A stretch of DNA of 64,000 nt from Telluria mixta (GCF_029223865.1 NZ_CP119520.1:4340001-4404000), one strand, 5' to 3'; positions 1 through 9,355 are shown, counted from the stretch's first letter. Made by a program: numbers and translations. Notes: generated from the sequence alone by a model not told the origin.

Positions 1-486
1 CTCGCGATGCGCACCGACGGCGCCGGCTACCCGGTCAACCGGGCCTTCGCCGACGTGCCCCAAGACGCGCCGGAGCTGCATCCGGAGCCGGGATTCGAGA
101 ACGAAATCCACGCCTTCAACCTGTTCGCCTACCTGTCGCGTTCCGACGTGGTGTGGAACCCTTCCTTCACCTCGGTGGTGAAGCACAGCTACATGTGCCC
201 GACGACCGAAGAGCACAAGCTCCCGATCGTGCACGGCAACGACCGTGTCGAATGGTTCTTCCAGATGTCGGACGAAATCGTCTGGGATTGCGGCGACAAG
301 ATCACCGCCGAGCCCCGCGCGCGCGTCGTGATGAAAGCGGGCGACATGGCGGCGATGCCGGCCGATTGCCGCCACCAGGGCTTCTCGCCGAAGCGCTCGA
401 TGCTGCTGGTGTGGGAAAACGGCTCGCCGCAGGTCGTCTACGACATCCTGGAAGGCCGCGCGCCGATCAATCCGGTTTCCTTCTAA
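1..486 (+). CDS. Cupin-domain protein, 5' end outside the window
   Basis: The reading frame is already open at base 1 and runs to TAA at 484-486. The first ATG inside (base 7) is probably internal, so the gene very likely starts upstream. The 160 visible residues have cupin character: HGNDRVEWFFQ resembles a beta-barrel strand of a 3-hydroxyanthranilate-dioxygenase-like cupin, and GDMAAMPADCRHQGF gives the second cupin motif with a possible metal-binding His. It lies 99 bp upstream of an aldehyde dehydrogenase on the same strand and so probably belongs to an aromatic-compound gene set. The substrate cannot be read from the sequence. Ring-cleaving dioxygenase, isomerase or a non-catalytic cupin are all possible. 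Confidence 0.7.
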   Translation, partial: LAMRTDGAGYPVNRAFADVPQDAPELHPEPGFENEIHAFNLFAYLSRSDVVWNPSFTSVVKHSYMCPTTEEHKLPIVHGNDRVEWFFQMSDEIVWDCGDKITAEPRARVVMKAGDMAAMPADCRHQGFSPKRSMLLVWENGSPQVVYDILEGRAPINPVSF

Positions 487-585
487 TCCAGAGCGCGGCA
501 ACACGGCCGCACAGATGTCCGGGCGGGACGCATCCCGCCCGTGGGATGGCTCGTCCCTGCAAATCGCAACAAACACGGAGTCAAC

Positions 586-2049
586 ATGCAAACCCAACTT
601 TTCATCAATGGCAAATTCGTTCCGGCCGAGGATGGCGCGACGCTGCCGGTGCTGAATCCGCACGACAATTCGGTCATCGCGAATGTGGCGATGGCGGGGA
701 AGGCCGATATCGACAAGGCAGTAGCGGCCGCGAAGAAGGCATTTCCCAAGTGGGCGCGCATGGCCGCAATGGACCGCGGCCGGCTCCTGCTGAAACTGGC
801 GGACGCGATCGAGGCGAACGCCGACGAGCTGGCCCGGCTGGAGTCGATGGACACCGGCCACCCGCTGCGCGACACGCGCAACCTCGATGTGCCGCGCACC
901 GCGGTCACGTTCCGCTATTTCGGCGGCATGGCCGACAAGCTCGAAGGTACGGTGATACCGGTCGAGGCAGGATTCCTCAACTACATGCTGCGTGAGCCGA
1001 TCGGCGTCGTCGGCCAGGTGGTGCCCTGGAACTTCCCGCTGATGTTCACCAGCTGGAAAATGGCGCCGGCACTCGCGGCCGGCAACTGCATCGTGATGAA
1101 GCCGGCCGAGCTGACCCCGCTCGCGACCCTGCGCATCGCCGAGCTGATGGCAGAAGTCGGTTTTCCGGAAGGTGTGGTCAACATCGTGCCCGGGCTGGGC
1201 CATATCGCCGGCCAGTACCTCGCCGAGCATGAAGACGTTGCCAAGATCGCCTTCACCGGGTCGACCGCCACCGGACGCCGCATCGTCCAGGCATCCGCAG
1301 GCAACCTGAAGAAGGTGCAGCTGGAGCTGGGCGGCAAGGGTGCCAACATCGTCTTCGGCGACGCCAATGTCCAGGCCGCGGTGAACGGTTCAGCCTTCGC
1401 CATTTTCCACAACCAGGGGCAGGCCTGCATTGCGGGCTCCCGCCTCGTCCTGCACAAGTCGATCGCCGACGAGTTCACCGAACGCTTCGCGCGTCTTGCC
1501 GCCTCGATCAAGATTGGCGACCCGCTCGATCCGACGACCGAGCTCGGTCCGCTGACGTCGCTCCAGCATCGTGACAAGGTCCTGTCGTACGTGGATGTAG
1601 CCTTGTCCGAGGGAGGCACGATCATCGCCGGCGGTAAAGTCCCGTCCCGGCCGGAACTCGCCAACGGCTGCTATGTCGAGCCGACCATCGTAAGCGCCAA
1701 GCCGACCGACCGCGTCAGCCAGGAAGAAGTGTTCGGCCCGTTCGTGTCGGTGACGACCTTCGAGACCGACGAGGAAGCCCTGGCGATTGCCAACGGCACC
1801 GAATACGGCCTGGGCGGTGGTCTGTGGACCAACAACCTGACCCGGGCGCACCAGATTGCCCGGGACATGAAGTCGGGCATGGTGTGGATCAACTGCTACA
1901 AGCGGGTCAACCCCGCCTCGCCGTTTGGCGGCGTCGGCAAGTCGGGCTACGGCCGCGAAATGGGTTTCGAAGTGATGCGCGAGTACACGCAGGCGAAGTC
2001 GGTCTGGGTCAACGTCGACGCCAACCTGCAGCCGTACTACCCGCGCTGA
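586..2049 (+). CDS. NAD(P)+-dependent aldehyde dehydrogenase
   Basis: This is a 487-residue cytosolic aldehyde dehydrogenase of normal family length, predicted to oxidise an aldehyde to its acid. The catalytic pair is visible: Glu247 in LELGGKGAN and Cys281 in GQACIAGSR, at the usual 34-residue spacing. The cofactor-site segment VPWNFPL is also present. I chose ATG 586 because CACGGAGT lies just upstream and the protein then starts MQTQLFINGKFV, the normal N-terminus. The frame is open further upstream to GTG 541, but that stretch looks non-coding. It is followed 13 bp later by maleylacetate reductase and an importer, so the substrate is probably an aldehyde in an aromatic or semialdehyde pathway. 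Nothing in the sequence names it. Confidence 0.93.
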   Translation: MQTQLFINGKFVPAEDGATLPVLNPHDNSVIANVAMAGKADIDKAVAAAKKAFPKWARMAAMDRGRLLLKLADAIEANADELARLESMDTGHPLRDTRNLDVPRTAVTFRYFGGMADKLEGTVIPVEAGFLNYMLREPIGVVGQVVPWNFPLMFTSWKMAPALAAGNCIVMKPAELTPLATLRIAELMAEVGFPEGVVNIVPGLGHIAGQYLAEHEDVAKIAFTGSTATGRRIVQASAGNLKKVQLELGGKGANIVFGDANVQAAVNGSAFAIFHNQGQACIAGSRLVLHKSIADEFTERFARLAASIKIGDPLDPTTELGPLTSLQHRDKVLSYVDVALSEGGTIIAGGKVPSRPELANGCYVEPTIVSAKPTDRVSQEEVFGPFVSVTTFETDEEALAIANGTEYGLGGGLWTNNLTRAHQIARDMKSGMVWINCYKRVNPASPFGGVGKSGYGREMGFEVMREYTQAKSVWVNVDANLQPYYPR

Positions 2050-2062
2050 CGGAGCAATCATC

Positions 2063-3133
2063 ATGACATCCGTTCCCTCCTTTGTGTTCGACAGCGCCAT
2101 TCCGCGCGTCGTGTTCGGTGCCGGAAGCCTGCGTCACCTCGAGCGTGAAATCGACCTGCTTGGCGCAAGGCGCGCCCTGGTGCTGTGTACGCGGGAGCAG
2201 CGTGCGAGCGCGGAAGCTGTCCAGGCCATCATTGGCGATCGTTGTGCCGGTATTTTCGATCGCGCCGTCATGCATGTCCCGATCGAGACGGCCCGTGAGG
2301 CCCGCGCCCTCGCGAAGGAGTTGCAGGCCGATTGCGCCATCGCGATCGGCGGCGGTTCAACCACGGGGCTCGGGAAAGCGATCGCACTCGAATCGGCGCT
2401 GCCGATCCTTGCCATCCCGACGACGTACGCGGGCAGTGAGATGACGCCGATTTATGGCATTACCGAGAACGGCCTCAAGAAGACCGGCCGCGATGCGCGG
2501 GTACTGCCGAAGACCGTCATCTACGATCCCGAATTGACGCTGAGCCTGCCGGCAAAACTGTCGGTGACGAGCGGGATCAATGCAATCGCCCACGCCGCCG
2601 AAGGTCTATATGCGCAAGATGTGAATCCGATCACGTCGCTGCTGGCGGAAGAGGGCATCCGTGCCCTTGCCCAGGGCCTGCCGAGGATCGTGGCCGAGCC
2701 TGGCGACGTGGCGGCACGTGCCGATGCCCTGTACGGCGCCTGGCTGTGCGGCGCCGTTCTCGGTAGCGTCGGCATGTCTTTGCACCATAAGTTGTGCCAT
2801 ACGCTGGGAGGAAGCTACAACCTGCCTCACGCCGAGACCCACACGATCGTGCTCCCGCATGCGCTGGCCTACAACGCGGCCGCGGCGCCCGAGGCGATGT
2901 CGCGCATCGCGCGAGCGCTCGGTGCACAGGATGCGGCTCTCGGGATGTACACGCTTGCTCGCAGCCTCGGCGCGCCGGTTGCACTGAAGGATATCGGCAT
3001 GCCCGAGGAAGAGCTCGATCGCTGCGCCGACATCGCAAGCAGAAACGCTTACTGGAACCCTCGACCGATCGAGCTGCCGGCAATCCGGAACCTTCTCGAT
3101 GATGCATGGCGAGGTCGTCCGCCCACCCGCTGA
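2063..3133 (+). CDS. Maleylacetate reductase (iron-alcohol-dehydrogenase superfamily)
   Basis: The 356-residue protein matches the MacA/TfdF/LinF type: an N-terminal dinucleotide-binding half with AIGGGSTTGLGKA near residues 94-106, followed by a helical half with HKLCHTLGGSYNLPHAETHT. Maleylacetate reductase converts maleylacetate to 3-oxoadipate with NAD(P)H, the step that links hydroxyquinol or chlorocatechol cleavage to the 3-oxoadipate pathway. It sits 13 bp after the aldehyde dehydrogenase and 74 bp before the importer's binding-protein gene, so all are probably co-transcribed. No hydroxyquinol dioxygenase is visible; it may lie upstream of the window. A related Fe-ADH with another substrate is the main alternative. 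Confidence 0.85.
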   Translation: MTSVPSFVFDSAIPRVVFGAGSLRHLEREIDLLGARRALVLCTREQRASAEAVQAIIGDRCAGIFDRAVMHVPIETAREARALAKELQADCAIAIGGGSTTGLGKAIALESALPILAIPTTYAGSEMTPIYGITENGLKKTGRDARVLPKTVIYDPELTLSLPAKLSVTSGINAIAHAAEGLYAQDVNPITSLLAEEGIRALAQGLPRIVAEPGDVAARADALYGAWLCGAVLGSVGMSLHHKLCHTLGGSYNLPHAETHTIVLPHALAYNAAAAPEAMSRIARALGAQDAALGMYTLARSLGAPVALKDIGMPEEELDRCADIASRNAYWNPRPIELPAIRNLLDDAWRGRPPTR

Positions 3134-3207
3134 TTGGCTGGCACGGCATTCACACGAATACACCAAAACGCAACGCGAAAACGCGTGCACCTATAAACGG
3201 AGGAGAC

Positions 3208-4482
3208 ATGAATTCGATCGATCAAAAGCGCCGCCGCGTCCTGCAGGCCGCCGGCACGGCCGTCGCACTCGGCGCGCTGGTCCAGAAGCCCGCATTTGCT
3301 CAGGCCAAGGAAATCCGGATTGGCTACGTTTCGCCGCAGACTGGCCCGCTTGCCGCGTTCGGCGAAGCCGACAAATGGGTCGTCGCCGGCTTGCAGGCCA
3401 GGCTGAAAGCGGGCGTCACCATCGCTGGCAAGACCCTGCCGGTCAAGCTCATCGTCAAGGACAGCCAGTCTTCGCCGAACCGCGCGGGCGAGGTCGCCAA
3501 TGACCTCATCCTCAAGGACAATGTCGACCTCGTGCTGGTGTCGTCCACGCCGGAAACGGCCAACCCCGTGTCGGACGCTTGTGAACTCAACGGCGTGCCC
3601 TGCATTTCGACTGTCGTACCCTGGCAGCCGTGGTTTTTCGGCCGCGGCGGCAAGACGGACACCGGTTTCAAATGGACCTATCACGTATTCTGGGGACTCG
3701 AGGACGTGATCGCGACCTACACGAGCGGCTGGAAACGCCTGCAGACCAACAAGAACGTGGGCGGATTGTTCCCCAACGATGGCGACGGCAATGCATGGGG
3801 AGACAAGGTGCGAGGCTTTCCGAAAGCGCTCGCTTCGATGGGCTTTACGCTGACTGACCCCGGCCGCTACCCGAACATGAACCAGGACTTCTCGGCCCAG
3901 ATCGCGGCATTCAAGCGCGAACACGTCGAGATCGTTACCGGCGTCATGATTCCTCCCGATGCCAAGACCTTCCTGACCCAGGCGCGGCAGCAAGGGTTCA
4001 AACCACGTGTGATCACGCTCGGCAAGGCCCTGTTGTTCCCGGCTGCCATCGAGGCACTCGGCGAACTGGGCGACGGACTGACGACCGAAGTCTGGTGGTC
4101 GCCCTGGCATCCGTACAAGTCGAGCATTACCGGCATCGATCCGAAAGGCCTGTGCGCGGCATACGAGGAACAGACGAAAAAGCAGTGGACGCAGCCCATC
4201 GGCTTCTCGCACGCATTGTTCGAAGTGGCGCTGAACGCCCTGCAGCGTGCGAAGAGCACGGATCGCGGGGCCATCCGCGACGCGATCGCTTCTACCAACC
4301 TCTCCACCATCGTCGGCCCGGTGAAATTTGGTGCGCAGGGGCCGTTCAGGAACGTTTCGAAGACGCCGCTCGTACTCGGACAGTGGGTCAAGGGTAAGAA
4401 ATACAAGTACGAGCTGACGATCGTCGACGCACAGGAAAATCCGCAGATTCCGACGAACGGGCAACTGAAGCTGATCGCGTAA
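3208..4482 (+). CDS. Periplasmic substrate-binding protein of a LivK/aromatic-acid-type ABC importer
   Basis: The protein has 424 residues. The N-terminus DQKRRRVLQAAGTAVALGAL followed by AFAQA looks like a signal peptide, possibly Tat because of the arginine run, with cleavage near residue 31. The mature part begins KEIRIGYVSPQTGPLAAFGE, typical of type I periplasmic binding proteins (Peripla_BP_6). I chose ATG 3208 because AACGGAGGAGAC is directly upstream. It is the first gene of a complete binding protein / two ATPase / two permease set. This family imports branched-chain amino acids, amides or aromatic acids. The neighbouring catabolic genes make an aromatic acid the best guess. Confidence 0.9.
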   Translation: MNSIDQKRRRVLQAAGTAVALGALVQKPAFAQAKEIRIGYVSPQTGPLAAFGEADKWVVAGLQARLKAGVTIAGKTLPVKLIVKDSQSSPNRAGEVANDLILKDNVDLVLVSSTPETANPVSDACELNGVPCISTVVPWQPWFFGRGGKTDTGFKWTYHVFWGLEDVIATYTSGWKRLQTNKNVGGLFPNDGDGNAWGDKVRGFPKALASMGFTLTDPGRYPNMNQDFSAQIAAFKREHVEIVTGVMIPPDAKTFLTQARQQGFKPRVITLGKALLFPAAIEALGELGDGLTTEVWWSPWHPYKSSITGIDPKGLCAAYEEQTKKQWTQPIGFSHALFEVALNALQRAKSTDRGAIRDAIASTNLSTIVGPVKFGAQGPFRNVSKTPLVLGQWVKGKKYKYELTIVDAQENPQIPTNGQLKLIA

Positions 4483-4552
4483 TTTTGCGGCGGCATCGAT
4501 GCCGCTTCCCACATGGAGACGAGCCGGCCACCAGAGCCGGCTGGGGAACACT

Positions 4553-5275
4553 ATGACAGCACTTCTTAGCATCGCGGGTGTCAGCAAACGCTATGGCGCC
4601 CTCAAGGTCACCGACGACGTCACCCTGAGTGTAGACACCGGAGAGACCCTCGGCATCCTTGGTCCCAATGGCGCGGGCAAGACGACACTCTTCAACCTGA
4701 TCTCCGGCGACGTTCGCGCCGACCGGGGGACGATCACATTCGCGGGCAGTGACATATCGGCCGTGCCTGCGTACCGACGCTGCCGCGCGGGCATCGGACG
4801 GTCCTATCAGGTGCCGCAGCCTTACGGCGCAATGACCGTTTTTGAAAACTGCCTGGTGGCCGCCACGTTCGGCGCCGAACTATCAGAACACGAGGCCTAT
4901 CCACTTTGCGTCGACGTTCTGGACAAAACGGGATTGCTGAAGAAGGCCAACGAGCTGGCAGGCGGCTTGCCTCTGCTGGACCGCAAACGGCTCGAGCTGG
5001 CGCGCGCGCTGTCGACCCGGCCGCAGTTGCTGCTGCTCGACGAGATCGCCGGCGGCCTGACGGAGCACGAAGCTGCCGTCCTCGTCGGCGAAATCAAGGC
5101 GATCAAGGCGCAGGGGGTCACGATGATCTGGATCGAGCACGTTGTCCATGCCTTGCTCGCCGTTGCCGATCGCCTGCTGGTGCTGAACTTCGGTGCCGTC
5201 CTGGCCGAAGGGAAGCCGCTCGACGTACTCGAAAATCCCGAGGTCAAACGGGTCTACATGGGGCTGGAAGCATGA
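4553..5275 (+). CDS. ABC importer ATPase, LivG type
   Basis: A 240-residue cytoplasmic ATPase. Walker A is GPNGAGKTT near residues 37-45 and Walker B is QLLLLDEIAGGL. The signature loop is unusual: LAGGLPLLDRKRLE replaces the LSGGQ-like or LSYGQQRRLE form common in LivG. The normal LivG C-terminus (H-loop region WIEHVVHALL) is present. I chose ATG 4553 over the upstream GTG because the protein then starts MTALLSIAGVSKRYG. The TGA overlaps the ATG of the next ATPase (ATGA), which indicates translational coupling. It powers import of the ligand delivered by the preceding binding protein. Confidence 0.92.
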   Translation: MTALLSIAGVSKRYGALKVTDDVTLSVDTGETLGILGPNGAGKTTLFNLISGDVRADRGTITFAGSDISAVPAYRRCRAGIGRSYQVPQPYGAMTVFENCLVAATFGAELSEHEAYPLCVDVLDKTGLLKKANELAGGLPLLDRKRLELARALSTRPQLLLLDEIAGGLTEHEAAVLVGEIKAIKAQGVTMIWIEHVVHALLAVADRLLVLNFGAVLAEGKPLDVLENPEVKRVYMGLEA

Positions 5276-5973
5276 GCACTTTACTCGAAACCCGCAAGCT
5301 CACCGCCTTCTACGGTGATTTCCAGGCGCTGTTCGGTATCGATGTCGAAGTCGGTGCGGGCGAAGTTGTCGCGCTGATCGGCGCGAACGGCGCGGGAAAA
5401 TCCACTTTTCTGAAGTCTGTCACCGGTTTGATGAAAGCGTCCGGGGATTCCGTTCGCTTCGGTGGGGAAGTCATCAGCGGTCTGGCGCCGGGAAAGATCG
5501 TCGCAAAGGGGATCGCGATGGTGCCGGAAGGTCGGCGCCTGTTTCCCAGTCTCTCCGTGGAAGAGAACCTGAAGATCGGCGCCTATACGAAGCGCGCGGG
5601 ACCATGGAACCTGGACAGCGTGTATCGCCTGTTTCCCGCACTGCGTGAGCGCCGCCGCCAGCCCGGCACTGCGCTGTCGGGTGGGCAGCAGCAGATGGTG
5701 GCGATCGGCAGGGCCTTGATGAGCAACCCATCGCTTCTGATCTGCGACGAGGTATCGCTGGGACTCGCACCGATCATCGTCAAGGAAATCTACGACGCGC
5801 TGCCCGCGATCACCCAGGACGGCCTCAGCGTTATCGTCGTGGAACAGGATGTCGCGACCGCGCGCAGGGTATCGAACCGCCTGTACTGCATGCAGGAAGG
5901 CCGCGTGTCCTTGACCGGCAGGTCGTGCGACGTCACGCACGAACAGATATCCAAGGCCTATTTCGGCATCTGA
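5272..5973 (+). CDS. ABC importer ATPase, LivF type
   Basis: A 233-residue second ATPase of the importer. Walker A is GANGAGKS, the signature is LSGGQQQMVAIGRAL, Walker B is SLLICDEVSLGLAP, and the C-terminus carries VIVVEQDVATA as in LivF proteins. ATG 5272 overlaps the stop of the upstream ATPase by four bases; the frame is open far upstream, but that part is read out of frame inside the previous gene. It should form the heterodimer that energises the two permeases immediately downstream (17 bp to the next start). Confidence 0.93.
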   Translation: MSTLLETRKLTAFYGDFQALFGIDVEVGAGEVVALIGANGAGKSTFLKSVTGLMKASGDSVRFGGEVISGLAPGKIVAKGIAMVPEGRRLFPSLSVEENLKIGAYTKRAGPWNLDSVYRLFPALRERRRQPGTALSGGQQQMVAIGRALMSNPSLLICDEVSLGLAPIIVKEIYDALPAITQDGLSVIVVEQDVATARRVSNRLYCMQEGRVSLTGRSCDVTHEQISKAYFGI

Positions 5974-5989
5974 CTGGAGAGAATACATC

Positions 5990-6868
5990 ATGTTAAGTTG
6001 GCTCGATACCGTTCTGCAGGGCCTCATGCTCGGCGGACTGTACGCCCTGTTCGCGATGGGGCAGTCGTTGATGTTCGGCGTCATGCGCCTGACCAATACC
6101 GCCCATGGTGACCTGACGATCCTCGCGGCGTTCGCAGCTTTCTCCCTGCTGTCCGCGTTCGGCCTGCACGGTGGTATGGCGACGGCCGGGATCCTCATCG
6201 TCCTGTTGCCGCTTGCATTCGGATTCGGATACGGATTGCAGCGATTCGTCCTGAACGGCACGCTCGGCAAGGATCCATTGCCCTCGCTGGTAGTGACGTT
6301 TGGCTTGTCGATCATTATCCAAAACGTGCTGACTGAAGTCTTCACGTCGGACCCGCGTGCCATCGATACCGGTGACCTCAGCATGCAGAGTCTGAGCCTC
6401 GGCGGCGACCTGTCGGTAGGCGTCTTGCCGCTGGCGATCTTCGCGGTTGCGGTGGTCTCAGTCGTCGGGATGCAATGGCTGTTCGGCCACACTGCACTTG
6501 GCCGGGCGTTCCGCGCTACGTCCGACGACAAGGATGCCGCACAGCTGATGGGGCTGGATGCCAGTCATGTCTACGGTCTGGCGACCGCAATCGCGTTCGT
6601 GCTTGTGGCCATCGCCGGCACGCTGCAAGGAATGCGCACTACGTTTTCGCCTACGGACGGCCCGGCGCTGCTGCTGCTGGCATTCGAGTCCGTGATCATC
6701 GGCGGCATGGGCTCGTTCTGGGGCACCTTCGCTGGCGCTCTGATCCTCGGCGCCACGCAGAGCATCGGTTTCCGGCTCGATCCCGGCTGGGGTATCTGGT
6801 TCGGCCACATCGCTTTCCTGCTAATGCTGACGTTTCGGCCTCAAGGGCTGTTCCCGAAGACCCGCTAA
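5990..6868 (+). CDS. ABC importer permease, LivH type
   Basis: A 292-residue inner-membrane protein with about eight hydrophobic segments. The family-typical start LQGLMLGGLYALFAMGQSL and the C-terminal GGMGSFWGTFAGALILG loop match LivH-type permeases (BPD_transp_2). It begins 17 bp after the LivF-like gene with GGAGAG upstream, and is followed 35 bp later by its LivM-type partner. The two together would form the membrane channel of the importer. Confidence 0.93.
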   Translation: MLSWLDTVLQGLMLGGLYALFAMGQSLMFGVMRLTNTAHGDLTILAAFAAFSLLSAFGLHGGMATAGILIVLLPLAFGFGYGLQRFVLNGTLGKDPLPSLVVTFGLSIIIQNVLTEVFTSDPRAIDTGDLSMQSLSLGGDLSVGVLPLAIFAVAVVSVVGMQWLFGHTALGRAFRATSDDKDAAQLMGLDASHVYGLATAIAFVLVAIAGTLQGMRTTFSPTDGPALLLLAFESVIIGGMGSFWGTFAGALILGATQSIGFRLDPGWGIWFGHIAFLLMLTFRPQGLFPKTR

Positions 6869-6902
6869 GCACATCGCCAAGATTACTTAAGGCAATCACA
6901 TC

Positions 6903-7946
6903 ATGAAGAGCACGCACTTTACCGTCCTGAGAACGAGCCGCGGCAGCCAGGCCGCCTTGCTCGGCGGCTGCCTGATCGCCGCCGCCGCCGCCGCGATGCC
7001 GTGGTGGGGCGAGTCCAACTGGATGCGGGAATTTAACCAGATCGCCTGTTATTTTATTTTCGCCAGCATGTGGAACCTGCTTGCCGGATACGGCGGCATG
7101 GTATCGATCGGCCAGCAAGCTTACTTAGGCTTTGGGGGGTACGCGATGCTGATTCTGGCGAATCTGTTCGACGTGAACCCTTTCCTTGCAGTACCCATCG
7201 CGGCAGTGCTGACGGCCCTGGTGGCGATCCCCGTCTCGAAGCTCGCGTTCCGCTTGAAGGGAGGTTACTTCGCGATCGGTACATGGGTGATCGCGGAGGT
7301 TTTCCGCATTTCGTTCTCCAACGTGCCCGCCGTCGGAGGCGGCTCTGGTACGAGCCTGACGGCACTGGCCGAGATCGAACGCGGCACGCGTGAATCGGTC
7401 ACATTCTGGATCACGCTCGCAGCGGTCGTGGCGACGATCGGGTTGACGTACTTTTTCTTGCGTAGCAAGCAAGGACTGGCTCTGATGGCCATCCGGGATT
7501 CGGAAACCGCGTCGGCGTCCCAAGGCATCGATGTCGGCTCTGTAAAGCTGGGCGTCTATCTCGTTGCAGCACTGGGCGCGGGCCTGGCCGGCGCCTTGTA
7601 CTTCGTCGGCAACCTGCGGATCTCGCCGGACGCCGCTTTTTCGGTCAACTGGTCGGCCTTCGCCATCTTCCTGGTAATGATCGGCGGACTGGGAACCATT
7701 GAGGGACCGATCGTAGGCGCGGTGATCTTCTGGGCTCTCAACAAGTTCTTTTCCGATTACGGGACCTGGTACCTGGTCGGTCTGGGCCTGCTGGCCATCG
7801 TCATCACACTGGTCTTCAAACAGGGGCTCTGGGGCTATCTGCAAAAGCGGTTTGCCTTCCGTGTCTTTCCAATTCAGCGGCGACTCGAAATCAGCGGTGC
7901 TCATGTACCGGCTGCTGCTGCCGAGCCCGGCCCCGTGAAGGCATAA
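6903..7946 (+). CDS. ABC importer permease, LivM type
   Basis: A 347-residue inner-membrane permease. Several hydrophobic segments are visible, together with the LivM signature region YGGMVSIGQQAYLGFGGYA near residues 61-79 and the GGLGTIEGPIVGAVIFWAL loop near the C-terminus. It pairs with the LivH-type permease to complete the five-gene importer. Its stop is followed 55 bp later by an outer-membrane protein gene with its own strong ribosome-binding site. Confidence 0.93.
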   Translation: MKSTHFTVLRTSRGSQAALLGGCLIAAAAAAMPWWGESNWMREFNQIACYFIFASMWNLLAGYGGMVSIGQQAYLGFGGYAMLILANLFDVNPFLAVPIAAVLTALVAIPVSKLAFRLKGGYFAIGTWVIAEVFRISFSNVPAVGGGSGTSLTALAEIERGTRESVTFWITLAAVVATIGLTYFFLRSKQGLALMAIRDSETASASQGIDVGSVKLGVYLVAALGAGLAGALYFVGNLRISPDAAFSVNWSAFAIFLVMIGGLGTIEGPIVGAVIFWALNKFFSDYGTWYLVGLGLLAIVITLVFKQGLWGYLQKRFAFRVFPIQRRLEISGAHVPAAAAEPGPVKA

Positions 7947-8001
7947 GACGAATCATTTTTTTCATAACTAAAGCTTTAATAACGTAAACACTGGAGGAGA
8001 C

Positions 8002-8898
8002 ATGAAGGATTATCGTACGAAGATTGCTTGCGTCCTGCTGACCGGCACGGGCCTGATGAGTTCCGCTGCCTTTGCCACTGAAGGTGGTGGGTCAAGTTAT
8101 CCGATGGGGGCGGAAAACTATTTGACCGGGGCGATGCCGCCGCCGGGATTCTATACTCTGGCCTTCGTTAACCATTATTCGGCGAATGAGCTGAAAGACG
8201 GCTCTGGCAGTACTGTACCCGTCGACTTCAGCGTGCGGGCAACCGCGATCTCGCCGCGCTTTATCTGGGTGACAGGAAATACGCTGTTGGGCGGACAAGT
8301 AGCGCATGCCATCATCGTTCCCTTGGTTGACCTCGACGTCAATGTCGCCGGGACCCATGGTAGCAAACGCGGCCTTGGTGACGTCGCGATCACCGCGTTA
8401 GCGCTCGGATACCACCACAGCGAAAAACTGCACAGCGTTGCGGCGCTCGACATCATCGCGCCGACAGGTTCCTATGACCGCAACCGGCTGGCGAATCCAG
8501 GCCGTAACTACTGGGCCATCGAGCCGGTCTATACGGCGAGCTACGTCAACCCGCAAGGCTTGAACTGGGACGTCAAGTTCATGTATGACTTCAACCGCAA
8601 GAACAAGAACACCGATTATCGCTCCGGGCAAGAAGCGCATTTCGACTATGACGTGGGCTACGCACTTGCACCCAACTGGGTCGTCGGCGTGGGCGGTTAC
8701 GTGTACCGTCAAACGACGGATGACCAACTTCACGGTAATGATGTCGGCAACAGGGGACGCGCATTCGCCATCGGTCCGTCGATCAAATACGATACCGGGA
8801 AGGGATTTTTCGTGACGGCGAAATTCCAGCAGGAGTCGGGCGTGCGCAACCGAGCACAGGGCCACGCCTTCTGGATCAAGGCGACCGTGCCCCTCTAA
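8002..8898 (+). CDS. Phenol_MetA_deg (SphA-like) outer-membrane protein
   Basis: The 298-residue protein has a signal peptide (TKIACVLLTGTGLMSSAAFA, cleavage near residue 28) and then alternating strand patterns with many aromatic residues, typical of the MetA-pathway phenol-degradation outer-membrane family (PF13557). The mature start TEGGGSSYPMGAENYLTGAMP and the C-terminal segment ending in TVPL fit this family. CTGGAGGAGAC precedes ATG 8002. These proteins are usually encoded in aromatic catabolic clusters and are thought to help hydrophobic substrates cross the outer membrane. Here it closes the + strand cluster and supports an aromatic substrate for the ABC importer. Confidence 0.85.
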   Translation: MKDYRTKIACVLLTGTGLMSSAAFATEGGGSSYPMGAENYLTGAMPPPGFYTLAFVNHYSANELKDGSGSTVPVDFSVRATAISPRFIWVTGNTLLGGQVAHAIIVPLVDLDVNVAGTHGSKRGLGDVAITALALGYHHSEKLHSVAALDIIAPTGSYDRNRLANPGRNYWAIEPVYTASYVNPQGLNWDVKFMYDFNRKNKNTDYRSGQEAHFDYDVGYALAPNWVVGVGGYVYRQTTDDQLHGNDVGNRGRAFAIGPSIKYDTGKGFFVTAKFQQESGVRNRAQGHAFWIKATVPL

Positions 8899-9029
8899 TC
8901 GAAACTCCGGATCGGGACGGATTCTTCGTTCATAGGCAAGACTCCGCTTCCTGATCCAAGTCGCATACGCGGCGTCTACGATGTGAAGGTTTGCGAATAG
9001 CATTCGTGAAATGGCCTGATCGGCTAATT

Positions 9030-9355
9030 TGTAGCCACAGCGATCGTTAGTCTTCGACTTCAAGCAGCCTTTCCCTGGCGCCGTTCACGTCCGATTGCGG
9101 CCGGGGTGCGGTTGCCAAGTGCAGAATGCGGCCGCTTATTGTTATAGAAGTGCCACCATTTCTCAATGATCAGCTTAACCTCCTGCCGGCTGACAAACCA
9201 TTCCCGGTTCAAACATTCATCGCGGAGCTTGCCGTTGAAGCTCTCGACGAAGCCGTTCTGCGCAAGATTCCAATGATCTGCTCTTCGGTAAAACGTTTCT
9301 TCATCTAGCCTCCATGTACAAAATAACATGAAGACTAACTATCCCACTGGCTACA
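9030..9355 (-). mobile_element. Internally deleted IS3-family relic with both terminal inverted repeats
   Basis: Both ends are recognisable. TGTAGCCA at 9030 and its reverse complement at 9348-9355 form inverted repeats, and GTTAGTCTTC recurs inward of each after eight divergent bases. Read on the minus strand, ATG at 9304 starts MKKRFTEEQIIGIL, the standard orfA N-terminus of an IS3-family (IS407-like) element. After about 12 codons the sequence jumps to the OrfB integrase C-terminus (AQNGFVESFNGKLRDECLN, then WWHFYNNKRPHSALGNRTP), ending near 9060. Nearly all of orfA and most of orfB, including the first catalytic Asp residues, are missing. No clear target duplication flanks the ends. It cannot encode a transposase but might still be mobilised in trans. 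Confidence 0.85.
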
